NCBI RefSeq assembly: GCF_002575655.3
Contig: NC_053039.3
Span: 242,646,622-242,710,621, forward strand
Direction of reading: 5' to 3'
DNA length: 64,000 nucleotides
From: Aegilops tauschii subsp. strangulata
Taxonomy: Eukaryota > Streptophyta > Magnoliopsida > Poales > Poaceae
Positions 34,424-45,323 of this stretch are shown here, piece after piece. The notes under the pieces were generated by a model. It was not told the DNA's origin and searched no databases. It worked only from the letters and a program-made list of their open reading frames with translations. Numbering within the stretch: the first letter of the stretch is position 1; every line of letters begins with the position of its first letter. Both the position numbers and the translations under genes were made by a program.

Positions 34424-35114
34424 TCAGTCTGAATCGTAATTCCCCAGAGTGTCATCTTCTTCTTCATCCTCAATGTCCTCGAATGTTGGCTTCTTCTTGA
34501 TCAACTCTTGTATGTCCACAGGACGACATGCAATCTTTTCACCAGCGTCATTGATGTGATGGTTCTCAAAGATATTAGGAACATATGTGTAATCTTGTAC
34601 ATCAGGAGCAGTGTAAGCATCATCTTGTTGTGCAACTTCATTAAACGAATTCCTCTGCTCAAACCTTTGCAATACTCTCCAGTCATCGCTACGTGCAAAT
34701 GTGTCTTCCAAGAAAAATATATGTGTTGCTTGATTTGCCAAAATAAAAGGCTCGTTGGTCTGGTACGCCACCTTGACATTGATGGATTTGAAATAATCAT
34801 CAGTTCTCGGTTTTGCGATCCTAGAAAACAGGTTATACCAACGACAGCACAACAGAACCACACACCGATGATCCTCGAAACTGGAGATATACTGCAACTG
34901 AACAATGTCTGTTATGTTAGCATACATTCCAGTTGTCTCTCTATCGTACGTATCCGTGCTCATGATGGCACTGTTTTGTGTCTTCCTGCCTTCGTCGCGT
35001 GCAAGGGTGTTGTAGCGCACATCTCCAACAAGGCAAGATTCATAAATTCTTACCCATTGCTAGTGCGTAAAGGGCATCATCAACTGCCTGCCCATCCTCC
35101 CGCATCTTCTTAAC
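34424..35114 (-). pseudogene. CACTA-2 transposase, last exon (DUF4216-like)
   Basis: The minus-strand exon begins after AG at 35115-35116 with KKMREDGQAVDDALYALAMG. It then meets stops and frame changes before the long open part at 35020-34424. That part contains ITDIVQLQYISSFEDHRCVV, LCCRWYNLFSR, VAYQTNEPFILANQATHIFF and an acidic end (EDIEDEEEDDTLGNYDSD). The YQ-x-EPFILA-QA-Q/H-FYLED pattern is what I know from the C-terminal part of plant TNP2-type (En/Spm) transposases. Confidence 0.75.
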
Positions 35115-35195
35115 CTATGGTTAGAAAATAGACAAGTCGATCATCTTATGTACTCAATATATTAAAAAAACTGACAGTGCAATTCAAAAGCTTAC

Positions 35196-35312
35196 ATGGC
35201 TCTTGAACCATTTCGCAAATCCTGCCATAACCATTTTGTCAATGTTTCTTGGATTTTGCAGCAGTAACGCCTTTTCGTAGATGCTGCACAACATAGTGAT
35301 CGCGTCAAACAT
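35196..35312 (-). pseudogene. CACTA-2 transposase, middle exon
   Basis: 117 bp, 39 codons (FDAITMLCSIYEKALLLQNP, then MVMAGFAKWFKSH). The acceptor TTTAG lies just right of 35312 and the donor GTAAGC just left of 35196. It joins in frame to exons at 35378-36420 and 34424-35114. Confidence 0.7.
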
Positions 35313-35377
35313 CTAAATATATAAGAATGTGCTGCAAGTTTAGTAGATTACGATGTATAAGCTGTAGTACTTAGCAC

Positions 35378-36420
35378 TTACTTGATATAAGGTTGTATCT
35401 CAGGACAGTTATTCAACACATACCAAACCATTTTGTCCAAATCTTTAGGTTTGTCCTCTTGTCGACTCTTCCCTGTAACTCGAACAGAATAATCGAAAAC
35501 ATTCAGCCCGGGATTGTCTTCACCCACCTCTTTGATAAGCTGATCAGCTGTTTCAATGTATTTTGAGTAGAATGTCAACGCTTCTATAGCAATGTAGGCC
35601 TCTACAATGGAACCCTCGGGTCTAGCTCTGTTCCTAACATAGCCCTTGAAAGTGCCTAGCCGCCTTTCAATAGGGTACATCCAGCCATACTGTACTGGAC
35701 CTCTAAGTAGTGCCTCATCAGGTAGATGAACAACCAAATGCACCATCACATCAAAGAAGGCTGGAGGATATATCTTCTCAAGGTCGCATAGGATAGTTGG
35801 TATGTTGTCTCTAAGACGCTCCAAAGCATCTACCCTGATATTTCTATTGCAGAGTTCCCTGAAGAATTGTCCCAACTCTGTAACTGCTCTGTATAAGTCA
35901 GGGCGGCCCAATCCTCTAAGGATAACAGGTAAAACCCTTTGAAGTCGGACATGACAGTCATGAGTTTTCAACCCTTCTACCTTGTTTCCATCTGCAGTGA
36001 CTCTCCTTTCAGGGTTGGAAGCAAATCCATGTGGGAATCTCACACGTGACAGGACCTCGTAGAATTCTTTTCTTTTTACCTTGTCCAAGACATACATAGT
36101 TGGGGCCATATCCCGTGGTTTACCTTCATCTTCCACCTGCAGAACATTATGAGGAATCCTCTTCACAACATTGCCATCTTTCCATCTTGATGATTTGCAT
36201 TTCGGGCATTCACTTAAGTTGGCATAATCCTTCCAGAATAGAACACAATTATTCTTACAAACATGGATCATATCATATCCAATTCCAACTGCACGAAGGA
36301 AATTCTTCGTTTTACTGTAGGTGTGTGGCAGCTCAGACGCATCTGGGAAAGCTTTGCGGAAAGCAGCCAACATCGCATTGAATGATTTGTTGGTCATCCG
36401 CTCAGATGTCTTCACCTGAA
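35378..36420 (-). pseudogene. CACTA-2 transposase, exon with TNP2 core end and DUF4218-like region, N-terminus missing
   Basis: CACTA transposases of the TNP2 family cut at the CACTA ends. The frame shows MTNKSFNAMLAAFRKAFPDA, the zinc-like NLSECPKCKSSRW, VRFPHGFASNPERRV, LKTHDCHVRLQRVLPVILRG, then the DUF4218-like signature YPPAFFDVMVHLVVHLPDEA, YPIERRLGTFKGYVRNRARP and GSIVEAYIAIEALTFYSKYI. A donor GTAAGT follows at about 35382. The right end meets Gypsy-2 integrase near 36421. The DDE catalytic core, which lies between the CPKC segment and LKTHDCH in full-length proteins, is absent: the sequence jumps from VRFPHGFASNP to KVEGLKTHDCH, so this copy looks internally deleted as well as truncated. 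Confidence 0.82.
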
Positions 36421-37814
36421 GAAGTGTTATGATCAGCACTACTAGTTGGAATAGCTTCTACCCACTTAGTAACGTAATCAACAACAACTAAAATATGTGT
36501 ATAACCATTAGAGGCAGGAAAAGGTCCCATATAATCCAAGCCCCAAACATCAAATGGTTCAATAGCGAGTGAATAATTCATAGGCATTTCTTGACGTCTA
36601 CTGATATTACCAATTCTTTGACATTCATCACAAGACAAGACAAACTTACGGGCATCCTTAAAGAGAGTAGGCCAATAAAAACCGGATTGCAATACCTTAT
36701 GTGCAGTTCTATCTCCAGCGTGGTGTCCTCCATAAGCTTCGGAATGACACTTGCGTAGGATCTGTTCCTGTTCATGCTCAGGTACACAACGTCTAATAAC
36801 ACCATCCACTCCTTCTTTATAAAGATGTGGGTCATCCCAAAAGTAATGTCTCAAATCATAGAAAAACTTTTTCTTTTGCTGGTATGTGAAACTAGGTGGT
36901 ATAAATTTAGCAACAATGTAATTAGCATAATCAGCATACCACGGAGTACTACGAGAGGCATTTATAACATTTAATTGCTCATCAGGAAAGCTATCATCAA
37001 TAGGTAGTGGGTCATCAAGAACATTTTCTAACCTAGACAAGTTGTCTGCAACGGGGTTCTCAGCTCCCTTTCTATCAACAATATGCAAATCAAATTCTTG
37101 TAGCAGGAGAACCCATCTAATAAGTCTAGGTTTAGCATCTTTCTTTTCCATAAGATATTTAATAGCAGTATGATCCGTGTGAATAGTTACTTTAGAATCA
37201 ACAATATAAGGTCTGAACTTATCACAAGCAAATACAAGTGCTAAGAATTCTTTTTCAGTAGTAGCATAATTTCTTTGAGCATTGTCTAGAGTCTTACTAG
37301 CATATTGAATAACATTTAATTTCTTATCAACTCTTTGCCCTAGAATAGCACCTACAGCATAATCACTAGCACACATAATTTCAAAGGGTAAATTCCAATC
37401 AGGTGGCTGAACAATAGGTGCAGAGATCAAAGCTTTCTTAAGTATTTCAAATGCTTCTACACAATCATCATCAAAGACAAATGGTATATATTTTTGTAAT
37501 AAATTAGTTAGAGGCCGAGAAATTTTTGAGAAGTCCTTAATGAACCTCCTATAAAATCTGGCGTGACCAAGGAAACTTCTTATACCTTTGATGTCCTTGG
37601 GACATGGCATCTTTTCAATAGCATCAACCTTGGCTTTATCAACCTCAATACCTCTTTCAGAAACTTTATGCCCCAAGACAATGCCCTCATTAACCATAAA
37701 GTGGCACATTTCCCAATTCAAGACAAGGTTAGTTTCTTCACATCTCTGCAAAACTCGATCAAGGTTGCTCAAGCAATCATCAAAATAGGATCCATAGACG
37801 GAAAAGTCGTCCAT
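36421..37814 (-). pseudogene. Gypsy-2 RT thumb, RNase H and N-terminal integrase
   Basis: A long open frame starting at the catalytic box ([20 protein letters not shown], the DD of FMDD). It continues with the thumb ([20 protein letters not shown]), [20 protein letters not shown], RNase H ([60 protein letters not shown]) and integrase zinc-binding residues ([25 protein letters not shown]). The core starts with [14 protein letters not shown], including the first catalytic Asp, and then [13 protein letters not shown], after which the frame leaves Gypsy-2. The second Asp and the Glu of the DDE triad are missing. Confidence 0.9.
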
Positions 37815-38218
37815 GAAATCTCACAAATCTTTTCACAAAAGTCAGAGAATATAGCCATCATGCATCTTTGAAAGGTAGCAGGTGCATTACATAAACCAAA
37901 AGGCATACGTCTATAAGCAAAAGTACCAAAATGGCAAGTAAAAGTAGTTTTAGATTGATCATTGGCTGACACAGGTATTTGAGAGAAACCAGAATAACCA
38001 TCTAGAAAGCAAAAATGTGTATGTTTGGATAATCTTTCTAGCATTTCATCAATAAAAGGTAAGGGGTAATGATCTTTCTTAGTAGCTTTATTTAATTTGC
38101 GGAAATCAATTACCATCCTATAACCTGTAATAATTCTTTGCGGAATCAATTCATCTTTATCATTAGGTACGACTGTAATACCTCCCTTCTTAGGGACACA
38201 ATGGACAGGACTTACCCA
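37769..38218 (-). pseudogene. Gypsy-2 reverse transcriptase fingers and palm
   Basis: Minus-strand frame with GYRMVIDFRKLNKATKKDHY, PLPFIDEMLERLSKHTHFCF, DGYSGFSQIPVSANDQSKTT, FTCHFGTFAYRRMPFGLCNA and PATFQRCMMAIFSDF. A one-base frame change just before the FMDD box (about 37815) separates it from the rest of RT. To the right, a stop at 38219-38221 cuts it from gag-protease. Confidence 0.9.
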
Positions 38219-39745
38219 CTAACTATCAGCAACGGGATAAATTATACCTGCCTCAGGGAGCTTTAGTATTTCCTTTCTTACCACTTCTTTCATTTTAGGA
38301 TTCAGCCATCGTTGATGATCACAAACTGGTTTGGCATTTTCTTCCAAATTTATTTTATGTTGACATAGAGTGGGACTAATGCCCTTAAGATCATCAAGAG
38401 TATATCCAATGGCAGCACGGTGCTTCTTCAGAGTTTTCAATAATCTCTCTTCTTCATGCTCTGAAAGTTTAGCACTAATAATAACAGGATATATCTTTTT
38501 GTCATGAAGATAAGCATATTTAAGAGTATCAGGCAACGGTTTAAGCTCAAACACGGGATCACCCTTGGGTGGAGGAGGATCCCCTAGGATTTCAACAGGC
38601 AAATTGTGTTTCAGGATAGGTTCCTGTTTAAAGAACACTTCATCTATTTCCCTTCTTTCATTCATAAACATATCATTTTCATGGTCTAGCAAATATTGTT
38701 CTAAAGGATCACTAGGAGGTACGGCAATAGAAGCAATACCAATAATTTCATCCTTACTAGGCAATTCTTCTTCACGGTGTTGTCTACTAAATTTAGAGAA
38801 ATTAAACTCATGAGACATATCACCCAAGCCTATAGTAACAACACTCTTTTCGCAGTCTATCCTAGCATTAACTGTGTTCAAGAAGGGTCTACCAAATATA
38901 ATGGGACAAAAGCTATCTTGTGGGGAACCAAGAACAAGAAAATCAGCAGGGTATTTAGTTTTCCCACACAAGACTTCAACATCTCTAACAATTCCAATGG
39001 GTGATATTGTATCTCGATTAGCAAGTTTGATGGTAACATCAATACCTTCTATCTCAGCAGGTGCAATTTCATCCATAATTTCTTTGTATAAGTCATGAGG
39101 TATAGCACTAGAACTAGCACCCATATCACATAAGCCATGATAACAATGGTCTCCTATTTTAACAGAAATAACAGGCATGCCTACCACAGGTTTATGTTTA
39201 TCTTTAGCACATGGTTTAGCAATTCTAGCAGTTTTGCCGCAGAAATAAATAACATGCCCATCAATATTATCAGCCAAGAGATCTTTAACAATAGCAATAT
39301 TAGGTTCAACTTTGATTTGCTCAGGAGGTGTATAAGTTATAATATTGCTTTTACGAACCATAGTTGAAGCTTTAGCATGATCCTTTATCCTAACAGGGAA
39401 GGGTGGTTTCTCAACATAAGAAGTAGGAACAATAGGATCATTATAAGTGATAGTCTTTTCTTCAACTTTAATAGGTGCAGCTACTTTTACTTCTATGGGA
39501 GGATGATATTTAAACCACTTCTCCTTGGGGAGATCAACATAAGTAGCAAAGGATTCACAGAAAGAAGCTACTATCTCAGAGTCAAGTCCATATTTAGTGC
39601 TAAATTTACGGAAAACATCGGTATCCATAAAAGATTTAACACAATCAAACTTAGGTGTCATACCTGACTCCTTACCTTCGTCGAGATCCCAATCTTCAGA
39701 GTTGCGTGCGTTTAATTCTATCCAATAAATTCCATTTGAATTCAA
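38219..39745 (-). CDS. Gypsy-2 gag C-terminal and aspartic protease, 508 residues open
   Basis: A long frame without stops. The N-terminal third is linker (FDCVKSFMDTDVFRKFSTKY). The protease region follows with HCYHGLCDMGASSSAIPHDL (DMGA in the active-site position) and CPIIFGRPFLNTVNARIDCE. The last part already contains the start of RT (ISPTLCQHKINLEENAKPV, then NPKMKEVVRKEILKLPEAGI). It ends at a stop right after YPVADS, where homologous elements continue with a WVSPV-type segment. As the longest intact frame in the window it could still be translated, but only within a dead element. Confidence 0.85.
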   Translation of the reverse strand: MNSNGIYWIELNARNSEDWDLDEGKESGMTPKFDCVKSFMDTDVFRKFSTKYGLDSEIVASFCESFATYVDLPKEKWFKYHPPIEVKVAAPIKVEEKTITYNDPIVPTSYVEKPPFPVRIKDHAKASTMVRKSNIITYTPPEQIKVEPNIAIVKDLLADNIDGHVIYFCGKTARIAKPCAKDKHKPVVGMPVISVKIGDHCYHGLCDMGASSSAIPHDLYKEIMDEIAPAEIEGIDVTIKLANRDTISPIGIVRDVEVLCGKTKYPADFLVLGSPQDSFCPIIFGRPFLNTVNARIDCEKSVVTIGLGDMSHEFNFSKFSRQHREEELPSKDEIIGIASIAVPPSDPLEQYLLDHENDMFMNERREIDEVFFKQEPILKHNLPVEILGDPPPPKGDPVFELKPLPDTLKYAYLHDKKIYPVIISAKLSEHEEERLLKTLKKHRAAIGYTLDDLKGISPTLCQHKINLEENAKPVCDHQRWLNPKMKEVVRKEILKLPEAGIIYPVADS

Positions 39746-40343
39746 TAGTCTTCATTATAAAAAGAGCCAGCACAAGAAGTATCGAGCATGGATTGATTAT
39801 TACTAGAAAGCCAAGCATAAAAACTTCGAAGAATTATTTCCCTTGAGAGCTCATGATTGGGGCATGAATATAACATTGATTTAAGCCTCCCCAAGCTTGA
39901 GCGATGCTTTCTCCTTCGCGAGGCCAAAAATTATATATATAATTGCAATCACGATGAACAAGATGCATAGGATAAATTTTCTGATGAAATTCCAATTTAA
40001 ATCGTTTATAGTTCCATGATCTCTTATCATCACATAGCCTATACCATGTCGATGCATCTCCCTTCAAATTTAAAGGGAAGACCTTCTTCTTAACAACATC
40101 ATCGTGTATACCTGCAAGCTTAAATAATCCACAAACTTCATCCACATATATTAGGTGCTCATCAGGATGCTTCGTTCCATCTCCTACAAAAGGATTAGCT
40201 AGTAGTTTTTCTAACATACCCGAAGGAACTTCAAAGCGAACATTTTCATTTTCAGTAGGTTCAGTAGGTTGAGGAGCAACTCTTTGCTCTACTGGTCGGG
40301 GTGAAGATACCCCTAACAAGCCCCTCAGAGGATTACTTTCCAT
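39746..40343 (-). pseudogene. Gypsy-2 gag N-terminal part, frameshifted
   Basis: Starts at 40343 with MESNPLRGLLGVSSPRPVEQ. The capsid core includes FVGDGTKHPDEHLIYVDEVC, LAGIHDDVVKKKVFPLNLKG, DASTWYRLCDDKRSWNYKRF and ARAW-like IAQAWGGLNQCYIHAP. It ends in a stop at 39834; a second frame (39927-39742) continues with SCPNHELSREIILRSFYAWL. One indel near 39880 explains the break. Confidence 0.85.
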
Positions 40344-40420
40344 AGTAACAAGTGACAGTAAATTTCAGCACACTATATAAATTTTTCCTTACCAAATTCC
40401 ACCTACCAAAGGCGCTTCAC

Positions 40421-40438
40421 TCCCCGACAACGGCGCCA
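40421..40438 (-). promoter_or_regulatory. Primer binding site of Gypsy-2, tRNA-Asp type
   Basis: Minus strand TGGCGCCGTTGTCGGGGA, complementary to the 3' end of tRNA-Asp(GTC) with one mismatch, 12 bases inside the LTR start at 40451. Same primer type as the Sabrina-like element (9630-9647). Confidence 0.87.
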
Positions 40439-40450
40439 GAAAAGAGTCTT

Positions 40451-41971
40451 GATGACCCACAAGTGTAGGGGATCTATTGTAGTCCTTTCGATAAGTAAGA
40501 GTGTCGAACCCAACGAGGAGCAGAAGGAAATGATAAGCGGTTTTCAGCAAGGTATTCTCCGCAAGTACTGAAATAAGTGGTAACAGATAGTTTTGTGAAA
40601 GGATAATTTGTAACAAGCAACAAGTAACAAAAGTAAATAAAGTGCAGCAAGGTGGCCCAATCCTTTTTGTAGCAAAGGACAAGCCTGTACAAACTCTTAT
40701 ATAGAGGAAAGCGCTCCCGAGGACACATGGGAATTATCGTCAAGCTAGTTTTCATCACATTCATATGATTCGCATCCGGTACTTTGATAATTTGATATGT
40801 GGGTGGACCGGTGCTTGGGTGTTGTTCTTACTTGAACAAGCATCCCACTTATGATTAACCTCTATTGCAAGCATCCGCAACTACAACAAAAGTATTAAGG
40901 TAAACCTAACCATAGCATACAACATATGGATCCAAATCAGCCCCTTACGAAGCAACGCATAAACTAGGGTTTAAGCTTCTGTCACTCTAGCAACGCATCA
41001 TCTACTTATTACTTCCCAATGCCTTCCTCTAGGCCCAAATAATGGTGAAGTGTTATGTAGTCGACGTTCACATAACACCACTAGAGGCTAGACAACATAC
41101 ATCTCATCAAAATATCGAACGAATACCAAATTCACATGACTACTAATAGCAAGACTTCTCCCATGTCCTCAGGAACAAACGTAACTACTCACCAAGCATA
41201 TTCATGTTCATAATCAGAGGGGTATTGATATGCATATAGGATCTGAACATATGATCTTCCACCAAATAAACCAACTAGCATCAACTACAAGGAGTAATCA
41301 ACACTACTAGCAACCTACTAGTACCAATCCCGGACTTGGGGACAAGAATTGGATACAAGAGATGAACTAGGGTTTTGAGAGGAGATGGTGCTGGTGAAGA
41401 TGTTGATGGAGATTGCCCTCTCCCGATGAGAGGAGCGTTGGTGATGACAATGGCGATGATTTCCCCCTCCCGGAGGGAAGTGTCCCCGGCAGAACAGCTC
41501 TGCCGGAGCCCAAGATTGGTTCCGCCAAGGTTCCGCCTCGTGGCGGAGGAGTCTCATCCCGAAAGGTTGCTTATGATTTTTTCCTCGACGAAAGACTTCA
41601 TATAGCAGAAGATGGCCACCGGAGAGCCAACAGGGGGCCCACGAGGCAGGGGGGCGCACCCTTGCGGTTGGGCGCGCCCCCACCCTCGTGGGCAGGTGGT
41701 ACCCCCCCTGACGTATTTCTTCCGTTCAGTATTTTTTATTATTTCCAAAAATGACTTTCGTGGAGTTTCAGGACTTTTGGAGTTGTGCAGAATAGGTCTC
41801 TAATATTTGCTCCTTTTCCAGCCCAGAATTCCAGCTGCCGGCATTCTCCCTCCTTATGTAAACCTTGTAAAATAAGAGAGAATAGGCATAAGTATTGTGA
41901 CATAACGTGTAATAACAACCCATAATGCAATAAATATCGATATAAAAGCATGATGCAAAATGGCCGTATCA
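40451..41971 (-). repeat. 5' LTR of Gypsy-2
   Basis: 1521 bp, starts TGATGACCCACAAGTGTAGG and ends GCCGTATCA. Contains GGAGGGGGCGC-type GC-rich sequence near 41640-41720 upstream of AT-rich sequence. No partner LTR in the window. Confidence 0.87.
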
Positions 41972-41976
41972 GTAAG

Positions 41977-42470
41977 TGTCGTGGTTTTGTCACGGCAGAT
42001 GTCCTAGTGTGAGGACTTAGACATGAGGCCATTGCAAACAGTGATTAGCTTGTCGGGGTTGAGCAGGGAAGGACACGAGTTTACCCAGGTTCGGCCCCTC
42101 ACGGCGGAGGTAAAAGCCTACTCCTGCTTTTCTGCTAATTGCTTGAGTATCGATTACAAGGGAACGGATTCGCTTGACCTAGCTATCGGTTGATTGTAAC
42201 TTGCCCTATACTATGTCGGGGACTCGCCTTTATATACAGATCGAGGCCTCCGACTTACAAGAGTCCGGGTCGGGTCATGATCCGTGATCGAGCCTAAATC
42301 TAAGTCGCCTTGCCTTCTATGATAAGATATCGTATGTCGGATTACACCTCCGAGCCGCCTGCCGCCTTCTGGCTTCGGGCCCTAAGCCGGCCCATCTTGT
42401 GAGCCGCCCTTCTGGCCCTGCATTTTGATCGTCCTGGCCTATCCGTGGTCTAACTCTGAGAATTGCCAAC
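41977..42470. mobile_element. Truncated LTR of another Gypsy element
   Basis: Starts TGTCGTGGTTTTGTCACGGC and contains TTTACCCAGGTTCGGCCCCT, TTTATATACAGATCGAGGCC (TATA region near 42231) and a GCC-rich end. It is cut at 42471 by the Angela LTR. Its style resembles the LTRs of Gypsy elements like Gypsy-1, but no match is shown. Confidence 0.75.
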
Positions 42471-44235
42471 TATTGGGAAACGTAGCATGCAATTTCAAAA
42501 ATTTCCTACGCTTATGCAAGATCTATGTAGGAGATGCATAGCAATGAGAGGGGGAGAGTATGTCTAAGTACCCTCGTAGACCGAAAGCGGAAGCGTTTGA
42601 CAACGCGGTTAACGTAGTCGAACTTCTTCTCGCTCCGACCGATCAAGTACCGAACGTACGACACCTCTGAGTTTTGCACACGTTCAATGCGATGACGTCC
42701 CTCGCCTTCTTGATCCAGCAAGGTGTCGAGGAAGTAGATGAATTCCGTCAGCACGACGGCGTGGTGATGGTGATGGTGAAGTGATTCTCGTAGGGCTTCG
42801 CCTAAGGACCACAAAACTATGATCGGGGGTGTAAACTATGGAGGGGGCGCCGCACACGGCTAACGATTGTTGTTGTGTGTTCTAGGCGCCCCCGCCCCAC
42901 ATATATATAGGTGGGAGGGGGAGGAGAGGAAGCCAGGGGCGCCCTAGGGTTGGCCGCCGCCCCCTAGAGGCCCTGCCTTTCCCTGTACCCCCCTTTCCAT
43001 GTATGCATGAATGGGAAGGAAAGAGGGGGGTGAGGGAAGGAAGTGGGAATCCTAATCCACACTTTCCTTTCCCTTCCCCCCCTTTCCTTCTCCTCCTATA
43101 GCCTTATAGGGCGCACCAGCCCCTTGTGGGCTAGTGTGTTCCTTCATAAGGCCCATATGGCCCATAGGATTGCCGGGGTACCCGAACACCTTCCGGTGAC
43201 CCGATAAGTACCTGATACCCTCCGGAACACTTTCGGTGTCCGAATACCATCGTCTTATATATCAATCTTTTACCTCTCGACCATTTTGAGACTCCTTGTC
43301 ATGTCCGTGATCTCATCCGGGACTCCGAACAACATTCGGTCACTAAATCACATAACTCATATAATACTAAATCGTCATCGAATGTTAAGCGCGCGGACCC
43401 TACTGGTTCGAGAACTATGTAGACATGACTGAGACACCTCTCCGGTGAATAACCAATAGCGGAACCTGCATGCTCGTATTGGCTCCTACATATTCTACGA
43501 AGATCTTTATCGGTCGAAACGTTATGACAACATATGTTATTCCCTTTGTCAATCGGTATGTTACTTGCCCGAGATTCGATCATCAGTATCTACATACCTA
43601 GTTCAATCTCGTTACCGGCAAGTCTCTTTACTCGTTCCGTAATACATCATATTGTAACTAGCTAACTCATCAGTCACTTTGCTTGCAAGGCTTCTTATGA
43701 TGTGCATTACCGAGAGGGCCCAGAGATACCTCTCCGATACTCGGAGTGACAAATCCTAATCTCGATATATGCCAACCCAACAAACACCTTCGGAGATACC
43801 TGTAGAGCATCTTTATAATCACCCAGTTACGTTGTGACGTTTGATAGCACACAAGGTATTCCTCCGGTATCCAGGAGTTGCATAATATCATAGTTGAAGG
43901 AATATGTATTTGACATGAAGAAAGCAATAGCAATAAAACTGAACAATCAATATGCTAAGCTAACGGATGGGTGTTGTCCATCACATTATTCTCCTAATGA
44001 TGTGATCCCGTTCATCAAATGACAACACATGTCTATGGTTAGGAAACTTAACCATCTTTGATTAACGAGCTAGTCTAGTAGACGCTTACTAGGGACACAG
44101 TATTTTGCCTATGTATCCACACATGTATCAAGTTTCTGGTTAATACAATTCTAGCATGAATAATAAACATTTATCATGATATAAGGAAATATAAAATAAC
44201 AACTTTAGTATTGCCTCTAGGGCATATTTCCTTCA
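42471..44235 (-). repeat. 3' LTR of the Angela-like element
   Basis: 1765 bp, from TATTGGGAAACGTAGC (the usual TG start is TA here) to GGCATATTTCCTTCA. ACATATATATAGGTGG near 42899 is the TATA region (minus). It is similar throughout to 57862-57973 plus 59577-61211 and, in reverse orientation, to the solo LTR at 49983-51719. Confidence 0.9.
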
Positions 44236-44691
44236 GTCTCCCACTTGCACTAGAGTCAATAATCTAGTTCACATTGCCATGTGATTAACACCAATAGTTC
44301 ACATCGCCATGTGACCAACACCCAAAGGGTTTACTAGAGTCAATAATCTAGTTCATATCGCCATGTGATTAATACCCAAAGAGTACTAAGGTGTGATCAT
44401 TTTTTGCTAGTGAGAGAGGTTTAGTCAACGGGTCTGCCACATTCAAATCCGTATGTATTTTGCAAATTTCTATGTCTACAATGCTCTGCACGGAGCTACT
44501 CTAGCTAATTGCTCCCACTTTCAATATGTATCCAGATTGAGACTCAGAGTCATCCGGATTAGTGTCAAAGCTTGCATCAACGTAACCCTTTACGACGGAC
44601 TCTTTGTCACCTCCATAACCGAGAAACATTTCCTTAGTATTCTAAGGATAATTTTGACCGCTGTCTAGTGTTCTACTCCTAGAACACTATT
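44236..44691 (-). other. Angela 3' internal region: polypurine-tract side and decayed RNase H
   Basis: It begins with GTCTCCCACTTGCAC, the complement of a purine-rich tract next to the LTR. A block with AGTCAATAATCTAGTTCA and TCGCCATGTGA repeats about three times (44250-44400). The rest probably holds decayed RNase H sequence, but no continuous frame is seen. Confidence 0.6.
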
Positions 44692-45323
44692 TTACCCCCT
44701 TGCCAAACTCATGACAAGGCACATAAGAGGTATGGTACATAGCATGGCATACTTTATAGAACCTATGACTGAGGCATAGGGAATGAGTTTCATTCTATTT
44801 CTATATTCTGCCGTGGTCAGGTTTTGAGTCTTACTCAACTTCACACCTTGTAACACAGGCAAGAACCCTTTCTTTGACACATCCATTTTTAACTTCTTCA
44901 AAACTTTATCAAGGTATGTACTCATCGAAAGTTTTATCAAACGTCTTGATCTATCTCTATAGATCTTGATGCCCAATATGTAAGCAGCTTCAGCGAGGTC
45001 TTTCTTTGAAAAAAATCCTTTCAAACACTCCTTTATGCTTTCCAGAAAATTTTACATCATTTCCGATCAACAATATGTCAATCACATATACTTATCAGAA
45101 AAGGTTGTAGTGCTCCCACTCACTTTCTTGTAAATACAGGCTTCACGGCAAGTCTGTATAAAACTATATGCTTTGATCAACTCATCAAAGCGTGTATTCC
45201 AACTCCGAGAAGCTTGCACCAGTCCATAGATGGATCGCTGGAGCTTGCACATTTTGGTAGCACTTTTAGGATTGACAAAACCTTCTGGTTGTAGCATATA
45301 CAACTATTCTTTAAGAAATCCAT
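44692..45323 (-). pseudogene. Angela RT, C-terminal part, cut by CACTA-3
   Basis: Pieces at 45303-45082 (MYMLQPEGFV, SIYGLVQASRSWNTRFDELI) and 45024-44692 (KDLAEAAYILGIKIYRDRSR, LSMSTYLDKVLKKLKMD, MKLIPYASVIGSIKYAMLCT). The catalytic box between them (45071-45090) reads YVID instead of YVDD and lies in a shifted frame. An in-frame stop precedes LYMLQPEGF. To the right the protein stops at the TAA target site (45324-45326) of CACTA-3. Confidence 0.9.

Larger units (their letters stand above)
19881..36420. mobile_element. CACTA-2: transposase-bearing CACTA element, interrupted 23468-32513, right end missing
   Basis: It begins CACTACAAAAAAAGACACAT, a terminal sequence type I recognise from Triticeae CACTA elements, preceded by CAT (19878-19880) as half of a presumed 3-bp duplication. 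The left part (19881-23467) is made of repeats. The right part after Gypsy-3 (32519-36420) has a zinc-finger ORF on plus and a transposase on minus. At about 36420 the transposase meets the integrase of Gypsy-2, so the rest, including the right terminal repeat, is gone. Confidence 0.85.
36421..41971 (-). mobile_element. Gypsy-2: WHAM/Sabrina-group Gypsy with pol, 3' end missing
   Basis: Minus-strand order: 5' LTR (41971-40451), primer site (40438-40421), gag (40343-39746), gag-protease (39745-38219), RT (38149-37300), RNase H and integrase start (down to about 36421). The end of integrase, the 3' non-coding region and the 3' LTR are absent, and the sequence changes directly to CACTA-2 transposase. 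A 5-base GTAAG (41972-41976) separates the LTR from the next LTR and may be one half of its target duplication. Confidence 0.88.

Noticed and set aside
41977..42470. Calling this the missing 5' LTR of Gypsy-1
   Set aside because: The orientation and GC-rich style would allow it, but there is no second Gypsy-1 LTR in the window to compare, and three other elements lie between.
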